NCBI GenBank assembly: GCA_021774335.1
Contig: JAJFJD010000019.1
Coordinates: 96,099 to 160,098 of the forward strand
DNA from: Alphaproteobacteria bacterium
GTDB taxonomy: Bacteria; Pseudomonadota; Alphaproteobacteria; UBA8366
Reading direction: 5' to 3'
DNA length: 64,000 nucleotides
Shown here piece by piece: positions 46,081-54,548 of this stretch; the stretch's first letter is position 1; every line of letters starts with the position of its first letter. Position numbers and translations under genes: made by a program. The notes beneath the pieces are model-generated. The model saw nothing but the letters and a program-made list of their open reading frames with translations. It had not been told where the DNA came from and searched no databases.

Positions 46081-47571
46081 TTAGGAGATTTTCACCGGGC
46101 GCAGCATGAAGGCGGGAACATCGTCGCCGAAACCCTGCTTCTGGGCGCTGTTTCTTTTCGGAGGCGGGGATTGGGTCTTCTTGGGTGCAGGCTTGTCGTC
46201 CCGCTTGGGGCGCGCGGCTTCTTTCCGCCCGGTTTCTTCTTGCCTGGATTCTTTCTGCCCGGATTCTTTCCGGACAGCCTCTTTCCGTTCAGGCTCTTTC
46301 CGAGCCGGTCGTTCCGTTCGCTCCTTGCGATTGGACCGTTCGCTTCCTTGGGATGCCTGCCGGTCGGAACCGCGGCCTTCGGATTGGGAATTACGACCGC
46401 CGCGTCGGCGGCGACGCTTACCGTCGTCTGAAGTGTCGATATTCGCCTCGACAACGCCATCAACTGAACATCGAGGAATCGGCCCGCCCGTCATCCGCTC
46501 AATGGCGGCGACGTATTTGCCGTCCTCGGCAGTGGCCAGGGTGATTGCGCGGCCAGACTTGCCGGCGCGGCCCGTGCGGCCAATCCGATGGACGTAATCC
46601 TCGGCATTCGTCGGCACGTCGAAATTGAATACGTGGCTCATGCCCGCGATATCCAAGCCGCGGGCGGCGACGTCCGAGCAGACGAGATATTTAATATTCC
46701 CGTCCTTAAATGATTTCAGCGTATCCGTACGACTGAACTGGTCCATATCGCCGTGCAGGGCGCCGACTTCGAAACCGTGCCGTACCAGAGATCGGTGAAG
46801 AACACCGATATCGCGTTTTCGGTTGCAGAAAATCAGCGCGTTGGAAACGGTTTCTGTATTCAGCAGCTTTCGCAGGGCGTCGCGCTTGTCTCGCTGATCG
46901 ACGATCATGATGGCCTGTTCGACGGTATCCGCCGTCGAGGACTCCGGGTTGACCGTGATTTCTTTGGGGTTCATCAGGAATTTGTCGGCCAGTCGCCGGA
47001 TTTCCTTGGGCATCGTCGCGGAGAGCATCAAGGTCTGCCGAATCTTGGGCAGCAGCTTCACGATTCGCTCGACGTCCGGTATGAATCCCATGTCGAGCAT
47101 CCGGTCCGCTTCGTCGATGACCAGGATCTTCACGTCGGACATAAGCACCTTGCCGCGTTCGACATGGTCGAGCAGGCGGCCCGGCGTTGCGATCAACACA
47201 TCGACGCCGCGATCCAGCTTTTTTTCCTGTTCGTCGAAGGAGACGCCGCCGATCAGCAGCGCCATCGAGAGTTTCTGGTATTTGCCGTAGATTTCGAAGT
47301 TTTCGGCGACCTGCGCGGCCAGTTCGCGCGTCGGCTCGAGAATGAGCGAGCGCGGCATCCGGGCACGGGCCCGGCCTTCCGCCATGATGTCGAGCATCGG
47401 CACCACGAAAGAAGCGGTCTTACCGGTTCCCGTTTGCGCGCACGCCCAAATATCCCGGTTCATCAGCACGTATGGAACGGCCTGTTCCTGGATTGGCGTA
47501 GGAGCCTCGTATCCCGCGTCGCCGATGGCGCGCAGAACTTCGCTCGATAGTCCAAGGTCTTCGAAACGCAT
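46081..47571 (-). CDS. DEAD-box RNA helicase (RhlE-like) with Lys/Arg/Glu-rich C-terminal tail
   Basis: ACAQTGTGKTASFVVPMLDI, VIDEADRMLDMGF, LMLSATMPKEI, HRIGRTGRAGKSG. Confidence 0.95.
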   Translation of the reverse strand: MRFEDLGLSSEVLRAIGDAGYEAPTPIQEQAVPYVLMNRDIWACAQTGTGKTASFVVPMLDIMAEGRARARMPRSLILEPTRELAAQVAENFEIYGKYQKLSMALLIGGVSFDEQEKKLDRGVDVLIATPGRLLDHVERGKVLMSDVKILVIDEADRMLDMGFIPDVERIVKLLPKIRQTLMLSATMPKEIRRLADKFLMNPKEITVNPESSTADTVEQAIMIVDQRDKRDALRKLLNTETVSNALIFCNRKRDIGVLHRSLVRHGFEVGALHGDMDQFSRTDTLKSFKDGNIKYLVCSDVAARGLDIAGMSHVFNFDVPTNAEDYVHRIGRTGRAGKSGRAITLATAEDGKYVAAIERMTGGPIPRCSVDGVVEANIDTSDDGKRRRRRGGRNSQSEGRGSDRQASQGSERSNRKERTERPARKEPERKEAVRKESGQKESRQEETGRKEAARPKRDDKPAPKKTQSPPPKRNSAQKQGFGDDVPAFMLRPVKIS

Positions 47572-47777
47572 GAGTTTCGGTATTATGCCATATGATGGTT
47601 AAGGGCTGGTAAAAGAATCTTGCCGCATAGTGTGCATAACGGGGGGTGAGTCAACGTTCTATTCCGGGTTTCTTCTGTTTGAGTTGGATTGCTGACCTTC
47701 AGGACACGGGGTAACGTGTCGGAAGACGCCGCCACTACGCCGTCGTTCCATCCCGGAAAGGCCTTTCAACCGCCGCC

Positions 47778-48473
47778 ATGAAGACCCCGCTTGTCCTGAT
47801 TCCCGGCCTGCTCTGCGATGCCGCGCTGTGGGCGCACCAGTCGCAGACCTTGGCGGATATCGCCGATATCCAGATCGGCGACACGATGAGCGCCGATTCC
47901 ATGGCCGGTATGGCCGAAGCCGTCCTGGCGGACGCGCCGGAGCGATTCGCGCTCGCCGGGCTGTCGATGGGTGGATATGTGAGCTTGGAGGTGATGCGGC
48001 AAGCGCCGGACCGGGTGATCAAGCTCGGCTTGCTCGATACCGCCGCCGTGGCCGATGACGCGGACAAGCGAAAGAACCGGCTGGAACTGATCAAGCTGGC
48101 GGAAACTGGGAAATTCAAAGGCGTGACGCCCCGGCTGCTGCCGCTATTCCTGCATCCGGACCGGTTGACCGACAAGCCGTTGACCAATGCGGTGATGGAA
48201 ATGGCGGGTCGTGTCGGCAAGGACGCCTTTCTGCGGCAGCAACGGGCTATCCTGGGGCGGATCGACAGTCGGCCCCATCTCGCGGCCATCGCGGTGCCGA
48301 CGCTTGTCCTGTGCGGGCGGCAGGACGGCCTGACCCCGTTGGCGCGGCATGAGGAGATGGCGGCGGCAATTCCGGGCGCGCGGCTGTCGGTGATCGAGGA
48401 TTGCGGGCATCTGGCGACGATGGAACGGCCCGCGGCGGCGACGGCGATGATGCGGGACTGGTTGATTCGCTAG
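47778..48473 (+). CDS. Alpha/beta hydrolase
   Basis: LIPGLLCDAALW..FALAGLSMGGYVSLEVM..VPTLVLCGRQDGLTP..IEDCGHLATMERP. Confidence 0.88.
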   Translation: MKTPLVLIPGLLCDAALWAHQSQTLADIADIQIGDTMSADSMAGMAEAVLADAPERFALAGLSMGGYVSLEVMRQAPDRVIKLGLLDTAAVADDADKRKNRLELIKLAETGKFKGVTPRLLPLFLHPDRLTDKPLTNAVMEMAGRVGKDAFLRQQRAILGRIDSRPHLAAIAVPTLVLCGRQDGLTPLARHEEMAAAIPGARLSVIEDCGHLATMERPAAATAMMRDWLIR

Positions 48474-48504
48474 AATCGAAGACACAGACCGAACGAGGGA
48501 GCGA

Positions 48505-49692
48505 ATGGTCGAAGATACACCGAAGTTGGAAAGCGAGTTGAAGCCGGTTCCGGGGGTTCGGATTGGGACGGCGGCATCGGGAATCGGATATGCCGGCCGT
48601 CCGGATCTGCTGATGGCCGCCTTCGACACGGGAACCACCGTCGCGGGGGTGCTGACCACGTCGACGACGGCGGCGGCGCCGGTGCGCTGGACCCGCGATC
48701 TGTTGGCGCGGGGCGCACAACCGAATGGACTTGTCGTCGGCGCGGGCAATGCGAACTGCTTCACCGGCCGGCGCGGTGATGAATCCGTCGCCTATACCGC
48801 CGGACAGGCGGGCGACCTGCTGGGGTGCGACGCCGGCAACGTCTATATCGCATCCACCGGCAAGATCGGCGTGCAAATCGATCTCGAGAAAATGGGCGAG
48901 GCGGTACAGGCCGCACATGCGACCCTCGCACCGGACAACTGGGAGTCGGCGGCGGCGGCGATCATGACGACCGACCGCTTTCCAAAACCCGGGCGGGTCG
49001 ACACGGAAATCGGCGGCGTGCCGGTCACGCTGCAGGGGATGACCAAGGGCAGCACGATGATTGCCCCGTCGATGGCGACGACGTTGAGCTTTTTGTTCAC
49101 CGATGCGCGGATACCTGCCGATGTCCTGCAGGCGGCGCTGCGCGAAGCGGTGGCCGATACCTACAACATGATTTCGGTCGACAACACGCAATCGACCAAT
49201 GACACGATCCTGCTGTTCGCCACCGGGGCCGGTGCCGACCATCCGGCGATCAAAGATTTCTCCGATCCTGCTTTCCGGGATTTCCGGGCTAAGCTGCGCG
49301 ATCTTCTGGCCGGCCTGGCGCTGATGATCGTGGAGGATGGCCGGAAGGACGGCACGTTGATCCGCATCCGCGTCAGCGGCGCGGAGACGGCCGAGGCGGC
49401 ACGGCGCATCGCCGCCACCGTCCGGGAGTCGCGGATGATCCACCGGATGGTGCTGCAGGACGACAAGCTCGCGCTGGGACGGTTCGTCGCCGCGGTCGGC
49501 ATGGCCGCCGAGAAGGTCGATCAAGGAAAACTCGATCTCCGCATCGGCGGGCTGCAGACGATGCGGAACGGCGAGTTCACCGATGGATCGATGGTGGCCA
49601 AGGCGGACGTTTTGATCGACGATACGGTCGATGTGACCGTCGATGTCGGCGTCGGTTCGGGGAGTGCGACTGCGTATACTGTTGCCGTCTAG
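48505..49692 (+). CDS. argJ: Bifunctional glutamate N-acetyltransferase/amino-acid acetyltransferase
   Basis: Autoprocessing-region motif TKGSTMIAPSMATTLSFLFTDA; NGLVVGAGNANCFTG; DNTQSTNDT. Confidence 0.9.
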   Translation: MVEDTPKLESELKPVPGVRIGTAASGIGYAGRPDLLMAAFDTGTTVAGVLTTSTTAAAPVRWTRDLLARGAQPNGLVVGAGNANCFTGRRGDESVAYTAGQAGDLLGCDAGNVYIASTGKIGVQIDLEKMGEAVQAAHATLAPDNWESAAAAIMTTDRFPKPGRVDTEIGGVPVTLQGMTKGSTMIAPSMATTLSFLFTDARIPADVLQAALREAVADTYNMISVDNTQSTNDTILLFATGAGADHPAIKDFSDPAFRDFRAKLRDLLAGLALMIVEDGRKDGTLIRIRVSGAETAEAARRIAATVRESRMIHRMVLQDDKLALGRFVAAVGMAAEKVDQGKLDLRIGGLQTMRNGEFTDGSMVAKADVLIDDTVDVTVDVGVGSGSATAYTVAV

Positions 49693-49706
49693 GGGAGGCA
49701 TTGACC

Positions 49707-50444
49707 ATGGGACGTGGATATGGGGGACGTGGATTTGGGTGTGTTGCGGTTTTCCTGCTGTCTCTGAGCCTGGGTCTCACGGGACCCGTCGCTGCGGCGG
49801 ATCCGACGCCGGTCGATCTGGAACTGGCGTTCGTCGTCGACGCGTCCGGCAGCATCGATGAAGATGAAACCAAACTGCAGCGGCAGGGTTATCTCGACGC
49901 CTTGCGCAACAACCGCGTGCTGGAGGCCGTCACCGGGGGCCTGCACAACGCGATCGCCGTCGCCTATATCGAATTTGCGGCCGACGGCTGTGAGCGGCTC
50001 AGCGTGCCGTGGACCCGCATCCACGACAAGGCCAGCGCCGAGGCATTCGGGGCAAAGATCCTGGCGCAGCCGCTGATGTTCTGTCCCGGCGGGAATGCCG
50101 TTGGCGACGCGCTCGCCTTCGCCGCCACCTCGATCGAGAAGAACACTTTCAAAGGCATCCGCCGGGTCATCGATATCTCCGGCGACGGCCCCAACACACT
50201 CGGCAGCCCCGTCGAACTGGTGCGTGACCTCATTGTCGCCACCGGCACGACGATCAACGGCCTGGTCATCGAACGGCCGTTCATGCCGGACCTGGACGCC
50301 TATTTTCGCGGCAACGTCACCGGCGGTCCCGGCTCCTTCGTCATTAAGGCGGAAAGCCGGAAGACCTTCGCGCAAGCGATCCTCAAGAAGATGATTTTGG
50401 AGATTGCCGGAAAACAGCCGGACACGACGGCGTCGGCCCTGTAG
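49707..50444 (+). CDS. DUF1194-type von Willebrand factor A domain protein, secreted
   Basis: VDLELAFVVDASGSIDEDETKLQRQGYLDAL..RVIDISGDGPNTLG..INGLVI. Confidence 0.85.
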   Translation: MGRGYGGRGFGCVAVFLLSLSLGLTGPVAAADPTPVDLELAFVVDASGSIDEDETKLQRQGYLDALRNNRVLEAVTGGLHNAIAVAYIEFAADGCERLSVPWTRIHDKASAEAFGAKILAQPLMFCPGGNAVGDALAFAATSIEKNTFKGIRRVIDISGDGPNTLGSPVELVRDLIVATGTTINGLVIERPFMPDLDAYFRGNVTGGPGSFVIKAESRKTFAQAILKKMILEIAGKQPDTTASAL

Positions 50445-50491
50445 GCCACCGTTAGAATGCATTGCGTAAATTGTTCGGAGATAGGGAAAAC

Positions 50492-50857
50492 ATGATCAAC
50501 AAAACAGAACTAACGAGCGAAAACATAGTATCTGTTCTTGTAGAAAATGTCCCTGAACTCAACCCTGTCTATAACGAACATTTAGAAGATCATACTGAAA
50601 TACTTGCACATGTATTTTTGGGCGATCTCACCCGATTTGTGCAAGAGCTACATTCGAGAGATCAGTCATCAAGAGTGGTCGAAGCAATTCTGGAAATTCT
50701 CGAACAATGTATGAATTCTAAGGATTTAGACCTAGAAAATCTGATTTCGGTATCGTTCGTCGAAAACCTCAACCAAGATATGCGCAACTTTAAGACGCTT
50801 CGAACAAAGTTTGGGAATATGTTGGGAAAAGAGTTAAATAAGTACCGGCACGAATGA
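50492..50857 (+). CDS. Small AT-rich hypothetical protein (immunity-protein-like composition)
   Basis: ORF with AGGGAAAAC upstream; composition contrasts with neighbours. Confidence 0.6.
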   Translation: MINKTELTSENIVSVLVENVPELNPVYNEHLEDHTEILAHVFLGDLTRFVQELHSRDQSSRVVEAILEILEQCMNSKDLDLENLISVSFVENLNQDMRNFKTLRTKFGNMLGKELNKYRHE

Positions 50858-51042
50858 CCTATACAGATAGGGTATTCGATTGACAGTCGTCGTACTCGGT
50901 TGAGGTCAGTTCAGGCGGCTTATTCCATTTTTCCTCCTTCGGTTTTTTGCCTTCAACAACCGGTGTGCAAAGACGTTTGCGGACGTCCTGTCGTTTACGT
51001 TGCCGCTGAACCGCGACCGGGCGGCGCAGATTGTTCGTGGCG

Positions 51043-51807
51043 CTAATGCGGCATGTGCGCGCCGCCGTTTACGTGGACCGTCTGTCCGGTGATGAAGGTG
51101 GCGTAGGGGCCGACCAGGAAGCGCACGAGATCGGCCATGTCCTGCGGCCCGCCGCGCCGGCCCATCGGGATATTTGGATTGGCGTCCTGAACTTTCGCCA
51201 TGCCGCTGCCGCCCTTGCGTTCGGTATCGAAGGGGCCGACGACCGCGATATTCGTCGTGATGTTGTGCGCGCCGAGATCGTAGACCATGCCGCGCACCAT
51301 GCCGCTCATGCCTTCCTTGACCGCCGATTTATGCGCGCCGCCGCGCACGCCCTTGTAAGCGTTCATGCCGCCGATGCTGACCATCGATCCGCCGCCGCGC
51401 TTGATCATGTGCGGGACCGAGGCCATCGCCATGCGGAATGCGCCGTCCAGCGCCACGGCGCGGCAGCGTTCCCATTCCTCAAACGTGAGTTCGGTGAAAT
51501 CCACGTTGGTGCGCACGGCGGCGTTGTTGATCAGGATGTCGAGCCCGCCGAAGGCTTCGACCGTGCTGTCGACCAGGCGCTGCACGTCGCCGGCGTCGGT
51601 GATGTCGGCCTTCACGGCGATTGCCTGTCCGCCGGCGGCCTTGATGCCCTCGGCGACTTCTTCGCACAGGTCCAGGGCGCTGACCGCGTTGATCGTGACC
51701 GCCGCGCCGGCGCTCGCCAATTCCTCGGCGATCGACCGCCCGATGTTGCGGGCGCTGCCTGTGACGATGGCGACCTTGTTCGCGAGTTCCTGGTTTCTGT
51801 CGACCAT
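51043..51807 (-). CDS. SDR family oxidoreductase
   Basis: VAIVTGSARNIGRSIAEELASAGA..LDILINNAAVRT..VHVNGGAHMPH. Confidence 0.92.
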   Translation of the reverse strand: MVDRNQELANKVAIVTGSARNIGRSIAEELASAGAAVTINAVSALDLCEEVAEGIKAAGGQAIAVKADITDAGDVQRLVDSTVEAFGGLDILINNAAVRTNVDFTELTFEEWERCRAVALDGAFRMAMASVPHMIKRGGGSMVSIGGMNAYKGVRGGAHKSAVKEGMSGMVRGMVYDLGAHNITTNIAVVGPFDTERKGGSGMAKVQDANPNIPMGRRGGPQDMADLVRFLVGPYATFITGQTVHVNGGAHMPH

Positions 51808-51987
51808 GGTGAGGGTTCCTTTTCGGGCGGTTTCGACGTTATTCCGGCACAGTAGCGTATCCCGGCTTTTCGGCGAAACGCGGGAAGTCCGCCCTGTTCG
51901 CCCTAAATATGTTAGACTAAGGGGAAGCAGTTGATTTTCCGCAGTTTTGCACCAATTCCCGGTGTTCTGTCGCGAAAGGACCAGCCG

Positions 51988-52362
51988 ATGGTGAAGCTTG
52001 TTGCGTTGATCGCAATCGTAATCGGGTTATTCGTCTTCCTGCCGACGACACCGGCCGCCGTATGGTCGGCTATCCCAATGTTTTTGCTGTTCGGGTTGAT
52101 GTTCGATGCTCATCGGCGTGGGCAACGGCTGTTAGCGCGGCAGGGCGCGAAGGAGGACACGCTGGTCGAGACTTCGCGCATGATCGGTTACGTCGCGATA
52201 TTCCACGTCATGTGGGTCGGATTTCAAGGCGGCGATTCCACGACGATGCAGGACGGCATGGGCAGCGACTATGCCGGGGGCGCGGAACTGGGCGGTTTCG
52301 ATGGGGGGTATGATGGCGGCGGCGGTGGCGGCGGAGACGCGGGCGGCGGCGGTAGTTTCTGA
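51988..52362 (+). CDS. Small membrane protein with Gly/Asp-rich C-terminal tail
   Basis: Two TM segments; tail GGFDGGYDGGGGGGGDAGGGGSF. Confidence 0.55.
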   Translation: MVKLVALIAIVIGLFVFLPTTPAAVWSAIPMFLLFGLMFDAHRRGQRLLARQGAKEDTLVETSRMIGYVAIFHVMWVGFQGGDSTTMQDGMGSDYAGGAELGGFDGGYDGGGGGGGDAGGGGSF

Positions 52363-52382
52363 GGCCGTTCGGCACCGGTCCG

Positions 52383-53318
52383 TTAATCGCGCCGAACAAT
52401 CCCGACGATCGCTACGACGCCGGCAACAATGAGCACCAATCCGCCGATCATAGGAGCGGTTAGCTGCTCGCCGAGGAAGACCACACCCATCAGGACGCTG
52501 ATGCCTGCCCGCAGGTAGCTGTTGCTGGCCAGTCCCATCGATCCGAGCGTGCGCAGCAGCCGGAAATAGATCATCAGCGCGATTCCCGTCGAGAACACCG
52601 CCAGTGCGGCCACGGCCAGGACAGAGTGCAGGCTGGGCGTGAGCGTCCACGGCGCTTCGAGGGCGAGGCTGGCAGGAACCAGGATCAGCGTCCCGCAGAT
52701 CAATGTACCGGCAGCCGTTGCAGCCGGGGAGATGTATGACAGCCGGTGACCGTAAATCACCGCGCCGGCATAGGAGATGCTCGCCGCGGTGATGGCGATC
52801 TGCGCCAGTGTATGCGTCCCGAGACCACCCAGTGCATCCACCCCGATGATCAGCGTGACGCCCGCCAATCCGCTGACCACGCCCGCGAGCTTACGGCCGG
52901 TGACCGGTTCGTGGCGGGTCCACAGCCAGGTAATGAGCAGGACGAACAGCGGCGGCGTGGCGTTCAGGATGCCGGCCAGCCCGCTGTCGATATACTGCTG
53001 CCCCCAGGCGATCAGCGAGAAGGGGATGATGCTGTTCAGGCAGCCTTGGACAAACAAGCGCCGCCACGTCTCCGCCGTACGCGGAATGCGTTCGCCGCGA
53101 TACGCGATGTAAACGCCAAGCAGCGCCCCGGCGACGGTGACGCGCACGGCGGCAATGGTCAACGGCGGGATGCTTTCGACGGCGACCTTGGTGAACGTAT
53201 ACGCGCAGCCCCATAGGGTCGCGAGCAGGAACAGCAGCGCGAGGTCGATCCAGCGCGGCGCGGCGGTTGGGGTTGGCGACGATGGATCAGCGGCGGGAGT
53301 GGACACACGGTGCTCCAA
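52383..53318 (-). CDS. EamA/DMT superfamily transporter
   Basis: LALLFLLATLWGCAYTFTKVAVESIPPLTIAAVRVTVAGALL; about 10 TM segments. Confidence 0.9.
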   Translation of the reverse strand: MEHRVSTPAADPSSPTPTAAPRWIDLALLFLLATLWGCAYTFTKVAVESIPPLTIAAVRVTVAGALLGVYIAYRGERIPRTAETWRRLFVQGCLNSIIPFSLIAWGQQYIDSGLAGILNATPPLFVLLITWLWTRHEPVTGRKLAGVVSGLAGVTLIIGVDALGGLGTHTLAQIAITAASISYAGAVIYGHRLSYISPAATAAGTLICGTLILVPASLALEAPWTLTPSLHSVLAVAALAVFSTGIALMIYFRLLRTLGSMGLASNSYLRAGISVLMGVVFLGEQLTAPMIGGLVLIVAGVVAIVGIVRRD

Positions 53319-53484
53319 TTACGGGCGCCGCACTGTGGCATCGTTTGGGAGCGCTTGTCCCGTGATTGTGAATTCGCCTATTGGCGACGCCAAGAGCAAC
53401 GCTCTCGCATCCCATTGTCCCGAAGAATTTTCTTTCACTGGTCGGGTTGAGAGTTCATTTTGGCGACCTAACCCATGGTTACGA

Positions 53485-53905
53485 ATGCGCCAAATGAACG
53501 AGACGCCGATTTTCAGTGTTTCCCTGACGATCCACGGGGATTTTCTGATACCAGACGAAATTACCGAGGCGTTGGGCATCGCGCCTACGCATGAACGAAT
53601 AAAAGAGCGGTAATATCATCGCGACATAGCGACGTACGGGCATTGCTAAGACTGGCCTGTGGGAACTCAACAGTCGCAGACTAATTGAGTCGGATGACCC
53701 ATTAGAACATCTGAATTTTGTTCTACACAAAATTAAGTATGACAAGGGCAGAGTTACCGACATCGAAGGGGTGGAAAGTGCACGTATTTATATTGGGGCA
53801 TTCAGTGGCGACGAAAATAAAACGGCTCTTGAATTTGATATCCCTTGCGAAACGCTGAAACGTATGTGCGATTTGGGGCTGTACTTCCGTTTTGTCTTTT
53901 CGTGA
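53485..53905 (+). pseudogene. DUF4279-like protein, frame-disrupted
   Basis: Frame 1: MNETPIFSVSLTIHGDFLIPDEITEALGIAPTHERIKER*. A different frame from 53630: RRTGIAKTGLWELNSRRLIESDDPLEHLNFVLHKIKYDKGRV...GLYFRFVFS*. The halves are not joined by a single shift. Confidence 0.65.
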
Positions 53906-53978
53906 CGAAAATTTTTATGCCAGCCGCCTCCCGATGCAGCAAATGCACTAACCGGGCACTCACACAAAGTTCGGAACG

Positions 53979-54377
53979 ATGATCATGAGCATATCTTTAT
54001 CTGCATACAGAGGTAGCATTATCGAAGGATTGCGGACCGCCACGTTGCTCGTCGAGCGGTGGCGGAAAGGTGACTGCACACTGCAGGAGTTAGTTGGTGA
54101 ATACGGCGACTATTATCACTACGAAGCGTTGGATGGGCACGAGGCCAATGAGGATCAAAAACGAATTCTTGCTGAGTTTTCCGAATTCATTGAACCGCAT
54201 CAAAAAATAACATTGGACGTTGTGGACGCTGTTTATTTCGGCGATGAGTTTTCGGAGAAGCAACTCGAAGAAACGCACCGAATTGGAATGGATGTTGCGG
54301 AAAAGCGCCTTCGAGATTTATGCCGCCAATACGATATCGAGGGCTTGCTCAAGAGACTGTCTGAGATTTCGATTTGA
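53979..54377 (+). CDS. Small AT-rich hypothetical protein
   Basis: ORF MIMSISLSAYRGSIIEGLRTATLLVERWRKGDCTLQELVGEYGDYYHYEAL...; preceded by a decayed gene in the same AT-rich islet. Confidence 0.5.
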   Translation: MIMSISLSAYRGSIIEGLRTATLLVERWRKGDCTLQELVGEYGDYYHYEALDGHEANEDQKRILAEFSEFIEPHQKITLDVVDAVYFGDEFSEKQLEETHRIGMDVAEKRLRDLCRQYDIEGLLKRLSEISI

Positions 54378-54548
54378 CCGGATCGGAATGTCCTTGCGTC
54401 GCGGGATAATGCCCGGTTCGACGATCTTCCGCCCGAAGAAACCGAAGCCGATATCATGCCGGGGGATTCCTACGCCAGCATCGAAGTGTTTAGCTGGGCT
54501 TGGAACTTCTTCCTAAACGTTCTACAGGGCGGGTTTCAGGCCGCCTAA
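54378..54548 (+). pseudogene. Probable C-terminal gene remnant
   Basis: Open frame directly after TGA 54375: PDRNVLASRDNARFDDLPPEETEADIMPGDSYASIEVFSWAWNFFLNVLQGGFQAA*; GC-richer than the ORF before it, no start codon or RBS of its own. Confidence 0.35.

Noticed and set aside
46081-46400. Lys/Glu/Arg-rich repeats at the DEAD-box helicase C-terminus as a novel element
   Set aside because: Basic low-complexity tails are common in RhlE-type helicases.
54375-54377. In-frame TGA as a second selenocysteine codon
   Set aside because: No redox-type Cys context around it and composition changes at the junction; a gene remnant explains it better than recoding.
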